Shown here: in pieces, positions 9,139 to 12,693 of the stretch
How positions within the stretch are numbered: the first letter of the stretch is position 1
How the letters are laid out: every line of letters starts with the position of its first letter
Assembly (NCBI GenBank): GCA_003956705.1
Contig: QZCP01000650.1
Coordinates: forward strand, 1 to 12,693
Direction: 5' to 3'
Source of the DNA: Brevipalpus yothersi
Taxonomy: Eukaryota > Arthropoda > Arachnida > Trombidiformes > Tenuipalpidae
DNA length: 12,693 nt
Translations under genes and position numbers: made by a program
Notes under the pieces: generated by a model
What the model was told of the DNA's origin: nothing
What the model saw: the letters and a program-made list of their open reading frames with translations, nothing else
Databases searched by the model: none

Positions 9139-11095
9139 CTGTGTATGTTTCCCATGGAAAATGGATAATGATAAAAAGTGTGTGTGATTGATAAGGAAGA
9201 AGAGAGAAAAAAAAGAGAAGAGATGGAATTTTTTCATTATTGATAATGTTAATATAATTTCATTTGATTGAACAATTCAGCTGTAAAACTTTCTCTCTCT
9301 CTTTGTATCAATATGTTTACCAACATTCCGATTGAAATCAAAAACATTAAGTATAAAATCAGAAAATCAGAAGATGATCTTCAAATGAAATCAATAGGAT
9401 TCACCTGATAGTGTATAGATTTCATGAGGTCATTCTGAGAAGATCATTCTGCTTTGTTTTTCTCAATGTGTATGTGAAAGATAAAGTGGACAACAACAAC
9501 GCTAAAATGAGAGTAGACCTTGAAAATATATTTCTTAGTGATATTTGATTTGTTTACTCGAAAAAATAAGCTCATCGAGAGATAAAGACTGATAGTACTT
9601 CCGGTTCAAATGAGGATAGAATCAAGAACAAATGAGAGTATTTTTCACACAATCACAATTTTGTTGTTGTTGTTGAAACTAATCAGATCTGTTTAACTAA
9701 CGTTACTGAATGTTGATTGTATTTGAAGAAGATTTTGAAGGAAAATCATTTGATATGACTGAATTTAATTTAATGATAAAAATTACATAGAATGGATACT
9801 TTTCAATACGAAAATCATCAAATTTTATCAATCCGCAGAATTCCTCAGATTTAATGTATTTCTCCTCAGAGTGATGGATTCAAGTAACTGTGAAAACGTT
9901 TCTCTATCAATTCTAGATAAGTAAAAACTGAAATAACCGTTAATCATACATCACATTTGTTTTGCTAATTCATTTCTCTTCTCATTTCCAGTTTTTCTTC
10001 CTTCCAATAGCTTGCATTACTGGAACTAGCAAAGTTTCATCATGAGCATTTTTTTCTCTCCTCTTCTCTTTTTCACACTCATGAACCAATATATTCCCCA
10101 TGTTCAATTCTCAGTATTATTATTACGCAATAATTTTCCAAATCTTCGGAAGTAATAATCATCTCTCAAGTTCCTTCCACCTTGAAGCTCATTTATTACA
10201 TACACTTTTTTCCTCTTCAATCCTTCAAACATGGTCAAACCAGTGATTACAGAATCGAAAAATTTTGTGCCTGAATAACAGCATGTGAGTAAGATGATTG
10301 ATTTTGATTGTAGTGAATCGAAAGAATAGATTCAAGAACGTATCGCTTCAAATGCATCAGTATAACTTGGAAATATTGTAGATCGACAAAGATTATGATA
10401 GCTTACACAAGCATTCATCAGTAATCGAGGTCCTCTAAACTTTGACTGGCTGTTGGTGTGTGTCTGTGTGTGAGAAACCGATTACATGCATAATTAATAG
10501 CTTGCTGGTTTGGCAATCATTTGAGCCAGAAAGTAAAATAAACTTACTACATACACATGCAAGTAGATACGTTTGCCAAATTTTTAGTGATGAGAAGACG
10601 ATAAAGTTGGAAGATAGAAGAGATGAGGCGAGAATAAGGTTCATCGTTTGTATCAGAATATGATCGAACAAGAAAGAGGGAGAGAGAGAAAGATTGGCTT
10701 CATTGAGTTGAGGTTGGAAAATTTGAATGAAAATGTCTATTTTGATATTGAAGATGCTCTCATTGAATAATTATCTACACTCTATTTATCTGTGTTAGAG
10801 GAGGAGAGAGAGAGGGAGAGAATAATTTTCATTCAATATTCATTTTAACGCTCACACATAATTTTAAGATGAGAAAATCTCAACATGAAAGATATACCGG
10901 ATAATTTCCATAAGATAATCGTCTCATTCCACTGATTCCAATTTTGACGATTAAATTTTGAGCAGAGAGAGAGAGCGAAAAAAAGTTAAGCTAAATTGGT
11001 TGTGAGAGTGAGAGATAGAGTTACTGGACCATTACTTCATAGTCTATGGAAGAAGAAAATTCGAGCAAAATAATACCTAATCGATCAGAGAAAGA

Positions 11096-11124
11096 GAGAA
11101 AGAAAGAGAGAGAGAGAGAGAGAG
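11096..11124. repeat. GA-rich microsatellite
   Basis: Imperfect GAAA/GA units pass into a pure GA run in the region upstream of the RGS gene. Confidence 0.9.
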
Positions 11125-12343
11125 AAGAACTTGGAGCATTTCCGCAATAAACATTGGTAAAAGAATTGTGATGAATACCATTGGAATGTTCATCATCACA
11201 GCTTCATGGCTGATAATAGCCAACGTTAAGATCAGTCTGGGAGAACAATCATGATGATGATCTAGTATATTGGGGGATATTGAGTACTAAGCTCTCACGA
11301 TTAGTTGAATCCTAAGGTAGGCACATTCCTGGTGTGTATTCCTATGTGCTCTCTCTCTCTCTTTCTGTAAGAGCATTGGATGAATTCAAATAAATATATA
11401 TACTTCCGCCTACGCATAGTTTTGACAATGAACTATTCCTCATAGACAGCTGATGAGCACAGTACACTTTTAAGGTTAAAATGTTAAAGAAAGAGTCATT
11501 GATTACTTTGGATTCCAATTTGATTGAAAAGTAAATATATGTCCCTTTTTCTGCCGTAAAAAGAATAGAAAGAAAGATAGAAGCTTCACCAATAACTCAA
11601 TAGTTGATGGAAAGAGAGAAAAAAAATCCAATCACTTCTGGAAAATTGATCAGATTATTTGATAATAGTACGTGATCACTATGATGGAATATTTTTTCAT
11701 ATGTATATTTTTCCACCTAAATGGTAGTCTGTGATTGAACTACACATGAATATCATGAATCGTGAATCAAGTTAAGAATCGGGAAAAATACTTCAACCCT
11801 TTTTACTGCATTTTTCCTCTCTCTGTAATAAGCTTTTGAACTATCTCCGAAATTCATGAGCAGTTGGAAACGGAGTCAAGAGAATATCAAGAAGAAGGGA
11901 TTCAATTTGAAATTGGAAAAGGTGATATTCTCAATGATTTGACGAATACTCTCAGTTCAAGAAGATATCGTTTTCAGAATCTGAATTTTCGAAATCATGA
12001 AATGGGAGCATATTTTGGTCAAGAATCGAATATTCCATGACAGACAGAGAGAGAGGGAGAAAGAGAGATAAAAAAAATTACACTTGCCTTGTTACCAAGC
12101 CAATCAAATACATTAATTAAGGTTGGTTCATTTGGTTATCCGTTGGATTTGATGTATAATCAGTTGATCAAAAATGATGTTGATGATAACTTATCAAGTG
12201 TATACACACACATATACACACACACCAAAAAAAAGATGAATATGAATGAGAATGGGACAAAAAAGAATCGAGTAAAATTAGAAGAAAAGAGGAAGATGAG
12301 AAAAAGAATTGGTCTGAGTGTGTCTCTCACTACACATACACAT

Positions 12344-12403
12344 ACGAAGAGAGAGACAGAGAAAGAGAGAGAGAGAGAGAGAAAGAAAGAGAAAGAGAGA
12401 GAT
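12344..12403. repeat. Imperfect (GA)n / GAAA tract
   Basis: Purine-rich run of GA and GAAA units. It gives the Arg-Glu-Lys tail of an otherwise unsupported plus-strand open frame. Confidence 0.85.
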
Positions 12404-12614
12404 TAACTTGCTCTTCTATTCGGCCAAAAGGTAGTATATATCTCTCTCCTCACTCTCTCTCTCTATCTGAACATTTCAATTCATGTTTCGTTCCATTCGA
12501 ATCGATATATTGATCATCCCAGCTCTCTCTCTATTCCTCTTTCCTACTCTTGCGTTCTCCTCCAAGCCGAATTGAATGAGAGAACTTTTGAACGCATGTC
12601 ATACCTAACGGTTT

Positions 12615-12616
<2 letters not shown>

Positions 12617-12693
<77 letters not shown>
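12617..12693. repeat. (AG)38 microsatellite at the right window edge
   Basis: Perfect AG run of 77 nt that reaches the last base. With the CT run at base 1 it shows that both ends of the sequence stop inside dinucleotide repeats. Confidence 0.97.

Larger units (their letters stand above)
9139..12693. other. Upstream non-coding region of the RGS gene
   Basis: About 3.55 kb of AT-rich DNA 5' of coding exon 1, expected to hold 5'UTR, promoter or upstream introns. I see no recognisable coding region on either strand. Open frames at 10435-10671 and 12089-12406 have random-like or repeat-driven composition. Possible minus-strand donors occur at 9404 (CAG|GTGAATCC) and 10546 (GTA|GTAAGTTT) but cannot be tied to exons with certainty. 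An 8-bp inverted repeat (TGTGATGA / TCATCACA) lies at 11167-11200. Confidence 0.55.

Noticed and set aside
8457..9187. Plus-strand open frames of 88 and 119 residues opposite exon 1
   Set aside because: Poly-Cys, Asp and Val runs are the antisense of Gln, Ser and other trinucleotide runs.
12089..12406. 105-residue plus-strand open frame ending in Lys/Glu/Arg repeats
   Set aside because: The second half is translated from AC-rich and GA-rich simple repeats. The first half has no recognisable motif.

Overview
The window is AT-rich eukaryotic DNA from an invertebrate animal. It has long non-coding stretches, many (GA)n/(CT)n microsatellites, and GT-AG introns with GTAAGT donors. The only protein-coding gene I can support is split into widely spaced exons on the minus strand, and its product is rich in Ser, Gln, Asn and Gly runs. 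This fits an arthropod. A mite or another small-genome arthropod is a guess from composition only; there is no rRNA, mitochondrial or other taxonomic marker.

The gene is a regulator of G-protein signalling of the RZ (A) subfamily: vertebrate RGS17, RGS19 and RGS20, Drosophila double hit. Three exons were chained by splice signals and reading phase. Exon 1 (9138-8093) encodes a very long low-complexity N-terminus ending in the diagnostic cysteine string CCFCWCCCCSCS. Exon 2 (3492-3391) completes a further Cys codon and supplies a short linker. Exon 3 (1704-1643) opens the RGS box with PSLEEIRLWAESFDTLMKCP. The rest of the RGS box would lie to the left of position 1, so the gene is 3'-incomplete here. 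The introns are about 4.6 kb, 1.7 kb and more than 1.6 kb.

Layout on the plus strand: 1-1642, truncated intron 3 with long CT and GA tracts; 1643-1704, exon 3; 1705-3390, intron 2; 3391-3492, exon 2; 3493-8092, intron 1, with a GA tract of about 100 nt close to the exon 1 donor; 8093-9138, exon 1; 9139-12693, upstream DNA (5'UTR, promoter or a further intron) with no recognisable gene. Both window edges lie inside long dinucleotide repeats, which suggests the window is a whole contig broken at microsatellites.

No new multi-gene system was found. The most interesting points are the exon chain itself, the roughly 336-residue disordered extension in front of a cysteine string that normally lies near the N-terminus, and splice junctions arranged so that retaining intron 1 or skipping exon 2 both end the protein at the cysteine string, without an RGS domain. 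No tRNA, rRNA, CRISPR array or recognisable transposon was seen.
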